A DNA stretch of 64,000 nucleotides from Bordetella parapertussis. Its GTDB lineage: Bacteria > Bacteroidota > Bacteroidia > Chitinophagales > Chitinophagaceae. Of this stretch, positions 42,298-50,253 are shown piece after piece; position 1 is the stretch's first letter, and every line of letters starts with the position of its first letter. The translations under genes were made by a program, and so were the position numbers. The stretch is taken from NCBI GenBank assembly GCA_943331005.2, contig CALQJX020000006.1, positions 62,001-126,000 of the forward strand. Reading direction: 5' to 3'. The notes beneath the pieces are model-generated. The model saw nothing but the letters and a program-made list of their open reading frames with translations, made no database searches and was not told where the DNA came from.

Positions 42298-44706
42298 TTA
42301 GTTCATAAGCCTACTCATAGACTCCTTGTCTTTGACACTGGCATTGCTTGTGGCAATGGCTGCGGCTATCTGCTGCTTATACTTGTCCTGCGCGTAGAAA
42401 TACCTGATGGTCTCTGCAGCAGGCCCTGCCAGACGACCATTGCTGCTAAGGCTGGCAGCAAGGCAGTTGCTGATCAGGGTAGCATCGCAACTATTCAGTC
42501 TGCGCAGCGCGGCCATGGCATTACCCCTGGTCACAAACTCGTAAAAGTCGGATGTGTAGGCAACCAGCTGGTTCTGCAGTGCAGCATCAGCATTATCTGC
42601 AATAGCTATCTCCAGCCATTTTATCAGCACATTGCGGCCATTGGTGCCTTCTATACCCTTTGTAGCCGCCAGATACCTGGCAGTATTGGCCGGGAAAGCG
42701 GCACACAATTTCTCCAGCGCAGTCACAATAGTAACATAGGATGAATCCTGCAGCAGTGGCTCATAATCGGCCATCAGTGTGGGCTCTATGGTTTTGGTAT
42801 TCGTCATTATACCCTTGCGCACCAGCACATCTTTGTCTTTCAGTGCCATCCTCACTATGTGCTCACTGCCTTTGTCGCCCAGCAGTTGTGTGGCTATCTC
42901 TGTTTTTATAGCATGGAAGGTGTTTGCCTCATATACCTGCTTCAGCAGCTCTCTTTTCTTAGCAGGCTCTATGCTGCGCATGGCACATACAGCATCATAC
43001 CGGTCCAGCATATTCGGCGCACTTAATGCCTGTGCTTTCAGCATCTCAAAAGGCTTATCGAAGGTCACCGTTTTAAGCACCTGACTGTTGGGGTCGAACA
43101 GTACATAGGCGATCTCTTTTTTACCATAGTTGGGCACCTTCACCACATGCGTTTCTTTCTCTATCCACTCGGTCTTTTTATCGGTGGTGCCATCTGCATA
43201 ATGCACCTCAAACACAATAGGCATGCGGAACAGGCCCATTACTTCATTGGTAGGCTGCATCTGCGATACCACAAACTGTGTGTACCTGTTGGTGCCGCTG
43301 GTCGCATCTTCATAACTCACCTTGTAGTCGGGCTCACCGCCACGATACACCCATTCGTCCCAGAACCACTCCAACCCCATACCCAGCTCATCCTGAAAAC
43401 CATTCAGCAGGTCATCGCCATCTACATTTTCGTATTTATGAGCCAGCAGGTAGCGCTTCACCGATCTGTTGAAGCCTTCCCTTCCGGTAACATATTTCAG
43501 CATCTCCAGCACCACAGACCCTTTCTGGTAAATAAGTGATGTGGGTGTCTGGCTGTGCGAGATAGACTTTTTATCTGAAGTGCCAACAGAGGTATTGTAT
43601 GCCTGCTTACGCACCCAGTCGAAATGATCCTGACCAAAACACTCGCGCTCGGCAGTGATGTTGTAATGGGTAGCAAAGCTCTCCTGCAGCCAGTGACTGT
43701 TGCCACTGCGGGCAGTTACCATGTCGCCAAACCATTGGTGGGCAAGCTCATGGGCATTTACTGCCACATAGTTACGGTCGTTATAGCTGCGTGCATCGGT
43801 CTCAAAGAAATCGCCAAAAAGCGTTGCCGATGTATTCTCCATAGCGCCAAACATAAAGTCCTGCACAGGTATCTGCGAGTAAGACTCCCAGCCATAGGGC
43901 ACTCCTATCTCAGACTCCAGAAAGTTGAAGATCTTTTCGTTGTATTTGTAGGTATAATCATAACGATCTTTCCATTCAGGATAGTACCACTGGCGCAGTG
44001 GCACACCCGATGCCGACTTCGTTTCCTTCACCTCATACTTGCCTATACCCAGCATCACCAGGTAAGAGGCATGGGGTTTAGACATCTTGTAATGCCACAA
44101 TACAGTACCGTCTTTCAGGTCTTTCTCTTCTACCTTCACCCCGTTCGACAATACCTTGTATTCCTTGCTGAACTTCACTATCAGCTCGGTAATGAGTTTA
44201 TCATTGGGCGTATCGTAGCAGGGAAACCAGTGCCTGTTATCTATTCCCTGCCCCTGTGTCCATATCTGCTTGCGCGATAGGTTGTTGGGATCATTCCAGC
44301 CTATGAAGTAGATACCCCTGCGTGGAAACGCCTCATACTCTATGTTCAGGCTATCTGCGCTGCCCCTGTGCAGCTGTGCCGCAGGGTAGAACCATATACC
44401 GTCTGCAGTAGTTTTGTAGCTAACCGGCTTGCCGTTCAGCATAGCTGTTTTCACCTGTATGCCCGGGCCGTCCAGAAAGAAAGAATCTACCGCATCTCTT
44501 ATAGGGGTGAACCTGTGCGTGATATTTCCTTTCACCTGTCCTTTTTCGGGCACAAACTCCACCACCAGGCGCATGCTGATAAAATCAAGACTATGTTCCC
44601 GCATCGCACTTCCGGGGTCATACATTTGGGTCACATTGCTGTGTTGCGCCATCACCGGCACACTGGTAGCAGAAAACAGGAACAATCCCAGAAGAAACCT
44701 ATTCAT
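42298..44706 (-). CDS. M1 family metallo-aminopeptidase
   Basis: 802 residues with a signal peptide (MNRFLLGLFLFSATSVPVMA). The exopeptidase motif GAMEN is at 287-291 and the zinc site HELAHQWFGD has His319, Glu320 and His323, with the third ligand Glu342 in WLQESFATHY (HExxH-x18-E). An N-terminal beta saddle domain and a C-terminal helical region with HEAT-like repeats (about 560-800) complete the architecture. It should remove N-terminal residues from peptides in the periplasm or outside the cell. Monocistronic. Confidence 0.94.
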   Translation of the reverse strand: MNRFLLGLFLFSATSVPVMAQHSNVTQMYDPGSAMREHSLDFISMRLVVEFVPEKGQVKGNITHRFTPIRDAVDSFFLDGPGIQVKTAMLNGKPVSYKTTADGIWFYPAAQLHRGSADSLNIEYEAFPRRGIYFIGWNDPNNLSRKQIWTQGQGIDNRHWFPCYDTPNDKLITELIVKFSKEYKVLSNGVKVEEKDLKDGTVLWHYKMSKPHASYLVMLGIGKYEVKETKSASGVPLRQWYYPEWKDRYDYTYKYNEKIFNFLESEIGVPYGWESYSQIPVQDFMFGAMENTSATLFGDFFETDARSYNDRNYVAVNAHELAHQWFGDMVTARSGNSHWLQESFATHYNITAERECFGQDHFDWVRKQAYNTSVGTSDKKSISHSQTPTSLIYQKGSVVLEMLKYVTGREGFNRSVKRYLLAHKYENVDGDDLLNGFQDELGMGLEWFWDEWVYRGGEPDYKVSYEDATSGTNRYTQFVVSQMQPTNEVMGLFRMPIVFEVHYADGTTDKKTEWIEKETHVVKVPNYGKKEIAYVLFDPNSQVLKTVTFDKPFEMLKAQALSAPNMLDRYDAVCAMRSIEPAKKRELLKQVYEANTFHAIKTEIATQLLGDKGSEHIVRMALKDKDVLVRKGIMTNTKTIEPTLMADYEPLLQDSSYVTIVTALEKLCAAFPANTARYLAATKGIEGTNGRNVLIKWLEIAIADNADAALQNQLVAYTSDFYEFVTRGNAMAALRRLNSCDATLISNCLAASLSSNGRLAGPAAETIRYFYAQDKYKQQIAAAIATSNASVKDKESMSRLMN

Positions 44707-44850
44707 AAAAAGACTATAATATTAATATGTTTATTATACAATGAAGATAAGCAGGCAATATAACAATTAACTGCAGCTCCTCATAACACCCCGCGGCAAA
44801 TACCCCCGCAACTACCTATGTAGCTATAGACAGCTGTCTGCGCTTTTACG

Positions 44851-44858
44851 TAATTTTG
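44851..44858 (+). promoter_or_regulatory. -7 box of ispH, nearly leaderless
   Basis: TAATTTTG matches TAnnTTTG and ends 10 nt before the ATG at 44869; the predicted leader is about six nt. Confidence 0.55.
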
Positions 44859-44868
44859 ATGCTTCCAT

Positions 44869-46095
44869 ATGAAATCATTCAACGTTCCCGTACACTACCG
44901 CAGTCCGCTGGTTACCGCTATCAAGAACAGGCGCAAGGCCGATGATAAGATGAAAAAAGACTTTGCAGCCACCCTGCTGGAGCTGGGTTCGCTGCAGGTG
45001 ATACTGGCACGCCATTTCGGTTTCTGCTATGGCGTGGAAAATGCCATAGAGATAGCATTCAGGGCAGTAGAAGAAAACCCTGGCAAACGTATCTTCCTGC
45101 TCAGCGAAATGATACACAACCCGGGCGTGAATGCAGACCTGGTGGCACTGGGCGTTAGTTTCATTATGGATACAAAGGGGAATATGCTCATCAACTGGGA
45201 CGACCTTACGGCCGACGATGTGGTCATCATTCCTGCATTCGGTACCACGCTGGAAATGGAACAGCTGTTGCGCGAAAAAGGCATAGACCCTGCCCGCTAC
45301 GAAACCACCTGCCCATTTGTAGAAAAAGTCTGGAACCGTGCCGAAAAGATTGGTGATGATGGCTACACCATAGTAGTACATGGCAAGCCGGGGCACGAAG
45401 AAACAAGAGCTACCTTCTCTCACAGCAAGGCACACACACCTACTGTGGTAGTAAAAGATATGGAGCAGGCCATTCACCTGGGCAAATACATGACCGGCGA
45501 ACTCGCTGCCGATAACTTCTATACCGACTTCAAAGGACAATTCTCTGAAGGCTTCGATGTGGCTACCGACTTCGGCAGAATAGGCGTAGTGAACCAGACA
45601 ACTATGCTGGCGAGCGATACACAGGCTATTGCCGATTATCTGAAACAGGTAATACTGACACACCACAACACACCTGCCGAAAAAAGTACAGACCGTTTTG
45701 CCGAAACACGCGACACCCTGTGCTACGCCACCAACGACAATCAGGGTGCTGTGCATGGTATGCTGGAACAGGATGCCGATATAGCAATAGTAATAGGCGG
45801 TTACAACAGCTCCAACACTTCTCATCTGGCAGAACTGTGCGAGCACAAACTGCCTACCTACTACATCAACGATGAGTTTTGTCTCATCTCTGCCAGTGAG
45901 GTACGCCACTACGACCAGCACACACATACCGAACTGGAAACCAGTAACTACCTGCCCGAAAGCAGGCCACTGCGTGTTATGATCACTTCAGGCGCATCAT
46001 GCCCCGATGCATTGGTAGAACGTGTCATTCAGCGTCTGGCAACCATTACCGGCAATGAAGATGCAATGCAGGCTGTACTGGGCAAATGGCAATAG
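44869..46095 (+). CDS. ispH: 4-hydroxy-3-methylbut-2-enyl diphosphate reductase
   Basis: 408 residues. It performs the last MEP-pathway step, reducing HMBPP to IPP and DMAPP with a 4Fe-4S cluster. The three cluster cysteines are in FGFCYGVENA (Cys53), TTCPFVEKVW (Cys148) and GASCPDALVE (about Cys377), and substrate histidines in MIHNPGVN and VHGKPGHEE. The protein is longer than the ~315-residue E. coli form, with an N-terminal extension of about 40 residues and internal insertions, as in the plant/cyanobacterial-like type. A hairpin terminator follows. Confidence 0.94.
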   Translation: MKSFNVPVHYRSPLVTAIKNRRKADDKMKKDFAATLLELGSLQVILARHFGFCYGVENAIEIAFRAVEENPGKRIFLLSEMIHNPGVNADLVALGVSFIMDTKGNMLINWDDLTADDVVIIPAFGTTLEMEQLLREKGIDPARYETTCPFVEKVWNRAEKIGDDGYTIVVHGKPGHEETRATFSHSKAHTPTVVVKDMEQAIHLGKYMTGELAADNFYTDFKGQFSEGFDVATDFGRIGVVNQTTMLASDTQAIADYLKQVILTHHNTPAEKSTDRFAETRDTLCYATNDNQGAVHGMLEQDADIAIVIGGYNSSNTSHLAELCEHKLPTYYINDEFCLISASEVRHYDQHTHTELETSNYLPESRPLRVMITSGASCPDALVERVIQRLATITGNEDAMQAVLGKWQ

Positions 46096-46107
46096 CTAAA
46101 ACAAAAA

Positions 46108-46133
46108 CAGTATCGTTTTTTCAAACGATACTG
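46108..46133. terminator. Terminator between ispH and a convergent gene
   Basis: Perfect 11-bp stem CAGTATCGTTT / AAACGATACTG (46108-46118 and 46123-46133) with a TTTC loop. The T-rich 3' side is weak. Confidence 0.6.
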
Positions 46134-46167
46134 CATTACTGAAAGTTCTTGTTGTCTGTAAAATGGG

Positions 46168-46752
46168 CTATTTCTTGTCCATGGGTACTACTTTGTAATA
46201 CCTGTATACAAGCATGGTCTCTGTTCCTATCACGGGGTCTATAACAGTAACGGTATCTTCATTTACTATCTCCTTCGGGAACTCCTGCATAAACGCCGAT
46301 TTGTTGGTGTGATAATCTACGGTCATCCACTTATCATCTCCCATCTTGTCGTACCTGAACATGATACGCTCCACGGGCAATGGCTTCCATACACCATCCG
46401 TATCTCTGTACTTGTTCACTCTGTCTTCGTAGTGGTAGATAGCAGATATATACCGCATCTGCGTGAAGTCTTTCAGCGTATCAGGTTTTATCAGTTTGTT
46501 CTCCGGATTATAGCACTCATAACGTATCAGTGTATCATCTTTTTTTGCCTCCATAAAGCGATAGAATTCCGGCATAAGATGAAAGTAGATAACAGGCAAT
46601 GCAGCAGGCTGCCGGCCAAATTTATCCATGGGGTCGTCTATCACATAATTATACACCGGCACCTTCTCTTCTTCTTTCTTTTTCTTCTTGCGCTGCGCCA
46701 TAGATGGTACTGCAACCAGTAGCAGCAATACTGCAACCAATAACTTTCTCAT
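46168..46752 (-). CDS. Secreted hypothetical protein
   Basis: 194 residues with signal peptide MRKLLVAVLLLLVAVPSMAQ, then a KKKKKEEE charged stretch. The mature part has an aromatic, mixed alpha/beta character (VIDDPMDKFGRQPAALPVIY, RYISAIYHYEDRVN, VERIMFRYDKMGDDKW) and ends VYRYYKVVPMDKK. I do not recognise a family. A near-consensus -7 box (TATCTTTA on the minus strand) sits about 18 nt before the ATG. It is separated from the glucosaminidase gene by a hairpin, so it is likely its own unit. Confidence 0.65.
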   Translation of the reverse strand: MRKLLVAVLLLLVAVPSMAQRKKKKKEEEKVPVYNYVIDDPMDKFGRQPAALPVIYFHLMPEFYRFMEAKKDDTLIRYECYNPENKLIKPDTLKDFTQMRYISAIYHYEDRVNKYRDTDGVWKPLPVERIMFRYDKMGDDKWMTVDYHTNKSAFMQEFPKEIVNEDTVTVIDPVIGTETMLVYRYYKVVPMDKK

Positions 46753-46793
46753 ATTCAGTTCTTATAACAGTAAAGATAATGGAATGAACGCTA

Positions 46794-46816
46794 AAAGCAG
46801 CACTCATTGCTGCTTT
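46794..46816 (-). terminator. Terminator after the glucosaminidase gene
   Basis: Stem AAAGCAGC / GCTGCTTT (46794-46801 and 46809-46816) with a 7-nt loop, 14 nt past the stop codon on the minus strand. Confidence 0.6.
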
Positions 46817-46830
46817 CAACTTTCAGTTAA

Positions 46831-47358
46831 TCAGTCGTATTTGTACAGTTTGTGTTGCTCAATCAGGTTTATCAACAACTGCGGATACCGCGGATTGGTA
46901 GCATAGCCGGCTTTTTTCAGTCCCTTTGCCCAGCCTTCATAATCGTCTCTCTCCAGCTTGAACAATGCTTCATACCGCTTGCGTTTCAGAAATTCAGAAT
47001 GATCCCTGAAAGATGCCTGTGCATGTTTATACCTGCGAAAACACTCATTGGGTTTATCATCATCTACATGATAGGTGCGACCGGCCCACTCGTTAGTGCA
47101 TTTGATACCGAAATGGTTATGTGCCCTGCGTGCCAGTTCACTGTTACCGCTGTTCGACTCCAGTATACCCTGCGCGAGAGTGATGCTTGCCGGAATACCG
47201 TTGTGCTTCATTTCCTTTCGGGCTATCTTCTTGTAAGCAGCAATATATTCTTCGGTAGTGAGTTTGTGCTTTGTGGCACGGCGCTGTTTGTGCAGCTTAC
47301 GGTGACAGGATGTAAGCAGCAATAACAACAACAATGGCAGTAGCAGAAAACGTGGCAT
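46831..47358 (-). CDS. Lipoprotein N-acetylglucosaminidase (FlgJ/GH73-like)
   Basis: 175 residues. A lipoprotein signal (LLLLLTSC with Cys18) anchors it to a membrane. The glucosaminidase domain starts near residue 35 (EYIAAYKKIARKEMKHNGIP), with catalytic Glu67 in LAQGILESNSGNSELA and the conserved NHFGIKC and EWAGRTYHVDDD blocks. It should cleave the GlcNAc-MurNAc bond in peptidoglycan. No LysM or SH3 wall-binding domain is present. The acyltransferase gene is 35 nt upstream on the same strand, but a near-consensus -7 box lies between them. Confidence 0.88.
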   Translation of the reverse strand: MPRFLLLPLLLLLLLTSCHRKLHKQRRATKHKLTTEEYIAAYKKIARKEMKHNGIPASITLAQGILESNSGNSELARRAHNHFGIKCTNEWAGRTYHVDDDKPNECFRRYKHAQASFRDHSEFLKRKRYEALFKLERDDYEGWAKGLKKAGYATNPRYPQLLINLIEQHKLYKYD

Positions 47359-47368
47359 AGGCTATAGA

Positions 47369-47376
47369 CGAAAATA
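47369..47376 (-). promoter_or_regulatory. Probable -7 box of the glucosaminidase gene
   Basis: The complement reads TATTTTCG, one mismatch from TAnnTTTG, ending 10 nt before the ATG at 47358. Confidence 0.4.
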
Positions 47377-47393
47377 AGAAAAGCTGTTGGCAA

Positions 47394-48275
47394 TTACAGC
47401 CCCTGCGGGCGTTTATGCTTCCAACGCCTGTGCGACCATAACCATGTTTCGGGCGCAGCTATAATATCCTTTTCCAACCGGCGGGTATGTAGCTCAGAGA
47501 TTTCACCTTCGGCAGTAGCGGCAGGATCTGCTACCAGCATCTCTGCATGTAGTGAATAGTACCCTCTGCGCTCCTTGCGCACCTGCACATACACTATAGG
47601 CAGACCCAGCTTCTTGGATATCAGTTCTGTTCCTCTGAAAACGGGCGTATCCTGATTCAGGAAAGTGGTCCAGTAAGCATTATCGGGCTGCGGTGTCTGG
47701 TCTGCAATAAAAGCCGTAGCATTCACTCCTCCCCGATTACTCAGCATTTCCTTGAAGGTATTCTTCATCGGTATCAGCTTACCACCAAATCGGGTACGCA
47801 TACGGTACATCAGTTTATTAAAGTACTTGTTCTGCAGCGGATGATAAATAACATAGAGCTGCTGCAACCCCTCCAGACTGAAGCCATTACCACCCCACTC
47901 CCAGTTGCCCAGGTGCCCCATTACCAGTATCACACTTTTCTTTTGCTCCTTCAGCTGCACAAACAATGCTCTCGATTCCGGTGTCAGCGAGCAGTGCCGC
48001 AGCATATTGGCGGGACTTATCGTCAGTGTTTTAAAGGTTTCTATGAACAGATCGCAGAGATAGCGAAAAAAGGCCTTCCTGGTGGTCTGCAACTCTTGCT
48101 CTGTTTTATCGGGAAATGAGTTGCGCAGGTTTTGCAACACTACCTCTTTGCGGTAGCCAATTACATAGTATAGCAGAAAAAAGACCAGATCGGAGAAAAG
48201 ATACAACACCGGGAACGGCAGCAGCGACAGCAGGTAAATGAACGGAACAGTGATATAATAGACCAGCGATTGCAA
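47394..48275 (-). CDS. Lysophospholipid/lipid A acyltransferase family protein (LpxL-like)
   Basis: 293 residues from a TTG start. A hydrophobic N-terminal segment (about 8-40) anchors the enzyme at the inner membrane. The acyltransferase catalytic motif HLGNWE has His121 and Glu126, as in the HtrB/LpxL family. FIADQTPQPDNAYWTTFLNQ and FRGTELISKKLGLPIVYVQV are further family blocks. It should add an acyl chain to lipid A or, in Bacteroidota, to other amino- or glycolipids; the acceptor is not decided by sequence. Confidence 0.88.
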   Translation of the reverse strand: MQSLVYYITVPFIYLLSLLPFPVLYLFSDLVFFLLYYVIGYRKEVVLQNLRNSFPDKTEQELQTTRKAFFRYLCDLFIETFKTLTISPANMLRHCSLTPESRALFVQLKEQKKSVILVMGHLGNWEWGGNGFSLEGLQQLYVIYHPLQNKYFNKLMYRMRTRFGGKLIPMKNTFKEMLSNRGGVNATAFIADQTPQPDNAYWTTFLNQDTPVFRGTELISKKLGLPIVYVQVRKERRGYYSLHAEMLVADPAATAEGEISELHTRRLEKDIIAAPETWLWSHRRWKHKRPQGL

Positions 48276-48409
48276 ATTCTCTTTGTGTTTGGGTAAAATT
48301 AATCCTTTCCGCCCAACCTCACCACTACTTGCACCAAATTCAGTAGCAGATCAGCACTACCAACTCATGCATATATTACTGACAGCCATTCATTTACACC
48401 AAACTTTAT

Positions 48410-48417
48410 TATTTTTG
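48410..48417 (+). promoter_or_regulatory. -7 box of the lipoprotein gene at 48424, leaderless
   Basis: TATTTTTG is an exact TAnnTTTG match that ends six nt before the ATG, so the predicted RNA starts at or next to the start codon. It also excludes starts further upstream. Confidence 0.6.
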
Positions 48418-48423
48418 ATAGCG

Positions 48424-48960
48424 ATGTCTTTATACTTAAAACACCTTACACTTGCTTGTTGTATCCTTTCAGTGAGTGCCTGCTCTAAAAAGAAGGAAGA
48501 GAACACTACCACTACTACCCCTGCAGGGCCGATATCTTATTTCAACATAGAATTCAACGGAAAGAAATACAGGGAGGTGGCAGACAGTACCAATCCCATA
48601 AGCATAGACAGCATTTTTACAGGCAAGAACACCACAACCGGTGCCAAAGAATACCAGATGCAGATCTACTGGCAGGGCAAATACCTTACCATTTCACTGG
48701 CAGGACAAAAAGCTGATACCACAACAGCCACAGGTACATACTACACCAGTCTCATCAGTAACAAGATCCCTAAACCGGTATCTTCTGCCAATGTCATATT
48801 GGTTTGGGGAGATACCACCCGCACCTATGTTGGCGACGATATGTCTGCCATAAATGTTACCACCGCCAATTCAGCACTGATAAAGGGCACCATCAATTTC
48901 ACGCTCTTCAACAATGGTGGCTCCTATCCCGCAACCGGCGATTTCGAATTTCACAAATAA
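48424..48960 (+). CDS. Hypothetical lipoprotein
   Basis: 178 residues from the ATG at 48424. The lipoprotein signal is LTLACCILSVSAC with the lipidated Cys followed by SKKKEE and a Thr-rich linker. The mature part is beta-rich (YFNIEFNGKKYREVADS, MQIYWQGKYLTISLAG, KGTINFTLFNNGGSYPATGD), similar in style to small DUF6252-like Bacteroidota lipoproteins. A promoter -7 box lies within codons of the upstream in-frame extension to 48283, so the longer form is rejected. Function unknown. Confidence 0.72.
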   Translation: MSLYLKHLTLACCILSVSACSKKKEENTTTTTPAGPISYFNIEFNGKKYREVADSTNPISIDSIFTGKNTTTGAKEYQMQIYWQGKYLTISLAGQKADTTTATGTYYTSLISNKIPKPVSSANVILVWGDTTRTYVGDDMSAINVTTANSALIKGTINFTLFNNGGSYPATGDFEFHK

Positions 48961-49001
48961 AACGGAAAATTACCGGCAGCAACAGATCGGTTATCGTATC
49001 A

Positions 49002-49199
49002 TCATACAGCCCTGGCAAGTTCCAGCAGCCTGTTCACTGCTTCGGGTCGTGGCTGCAGCAGATCCTGCTTCAGTGCATTTATGATCTTCTTCTCTTCCCT
49101 CAGCATTGAGAACATATCGCCATCCATTCCCTGAGTGATCGGGCGGCTATAGGTAGAGAACGGTATTTCTGTAAGTTTTTTGTGTAAAGTTTTGTCCAT
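49002..49199 (-). CDS. Possible small hypothetical protein
   Basis: 65 residues, MDKTLHKKLTEIPFSTYSRP to ELARAV. It is highly charged and predicted helical from about residue 30 on (MLREEKKIINALKQDLLQPR). It fills most of an otherwise empty gap on the minus strand. A one-mismatch -7 box (TTCATTTG on the minus strand) is near 49250-49257. No family is recognised. It may be genuine, but the evidence is thin. Confidence 0.4.
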   Translation of the reverse strand: MDKTLHKKLTEIPFSTYSRPITQGMDGDMFSMLREEKKIINALKQDLLQPRPEAVNRLLELARAV

Positions 49200-49335
49200 C
49201 TAAAAACTGGTTTTAATAAAAACGACAGGAATAAGATATTATTGCATAGCAAATGAAAATAAATGTTAAAGCCTTAAGCATATTTCACATATCACTTATC
49301 GCTATTCATTCAACCTTTTCAATCAGCGATCTATT

Positions 49336-50250
49336 ATGAGAGTAGGAATCACAGGAGGTACAGGAACCGTAGGAACGCATGTGGCAGCAATGCTCATAAA
49401 CAATGGCCATCAGGTCACAATATTATCACGCAACCCACCAACAGGAAATACAAAACCCGGCTACACCTATGCACTTTGGAACGCCGAAAAACAACAGTGC
49501 GACACCAATGCACTGCAACAGCTCGATGCAGTGATACATCTGGCAGGCGAACCCGTAGCAGGCAAAAGGTGGTCGGCTGCACAAAAAGAAAAGATAGCAT
49601 CGAGCAGGGTTATAGGCACCCGATTTCTGGTAGACCAGTTGCGGCAGCATGCGCCCAATTGCAAAACCATGATAGCCGCATCGGCCATAGGCTTTTATGG
49701 CCCCGATGCAGCACCTCCTGTTCCGTTTACTGAAGAGGCCCCTGCACACAACGACTTTCTGGGCACTATCTGCCAGCAGTGGGAAGCAGAAGAACACAAG
49801 GCCGATGATTTTATGAGAACAGTGATCATCCGCATAGGGCTGGTCATGGCCACAGAAGCGGGTGCGTTCAAAGAATTTGTCACTCCTCTCTCACTGGGCG
49901 TAATGCCTATACTGGGCTCCGGCAGGCAGGTAGCCAGCTGGATACATATTACCGACCTGGCCAGGCTCATGCTCTTTGCACTGGACAACAGCAATATGCG
50001 TGGCCCTTACAATGCGGTAGCCCCACATCCGGTATCCAACAAGGAACTGATGAAAACAGTGGCGCGCATAAAAGGAGGCTTCCACATACCGGCACCTGCA
50101 CCATCTTTCCTGCTGCAACTGATGCTGGGCGAAATGAGTATAGAAGTACTGAAAAGCTGCACGGTAAGTGCTGCTAAAACCCTTGGTACCGGCTTTTCAT
50201 TCACCTATCCCGATATTGGCAGTGCTGTAAAAGAATTGCTGAAAAAATAG
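49336..50250 (+). CDS. TIGR01777-family SDR epimerase
   Basis: 304 residues. The extended SDR begins with the Rossmann glycine loop GGTGTVGTHVAAML. The NADP-dependent nucleoside-diphosphate-sugar-epimerase-like signature VIHLAGEPVAGKRWSAAQK is the family's own motif, followed by IAASAIGFYG and PLSLGVMPILGSGRQVASWI. The C-terminal DUF1731 block (PAPSFLLQLMLGEMS) is present. The reaction of these proteins is not established. The stop codon lies 3 nt from that of the convergent protease. Confidence 0.92.
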   Translation: MRVGITGGTGTVGTHVAAMLINNGHQVTILSRNPPTGNTKPGYTYALWNAEKQQCDTNALQQLDAVIHLAGEPVAGKRWSAAQKEKIASSRVIGTRFLVDQLRQHAPNCKTMIAASAIGFYGPDAAPPVPFTEEAPAHNDFLGTICQQWEAEEHKADDFMRTVIIRIGLVMATEAGAFKEFVTPLSLGVMPILGSGRQVASWIHITDLARLMLFALDNSNMRGPYNAVAPHPVSNKELMKTVARIKGGFHIPAPAPSFLLQLMLGEMSIEVLKSCTVSAAKTLGTGFSFTYPDIGSAVKELLKK

Positions 50251-50253
50251 GGG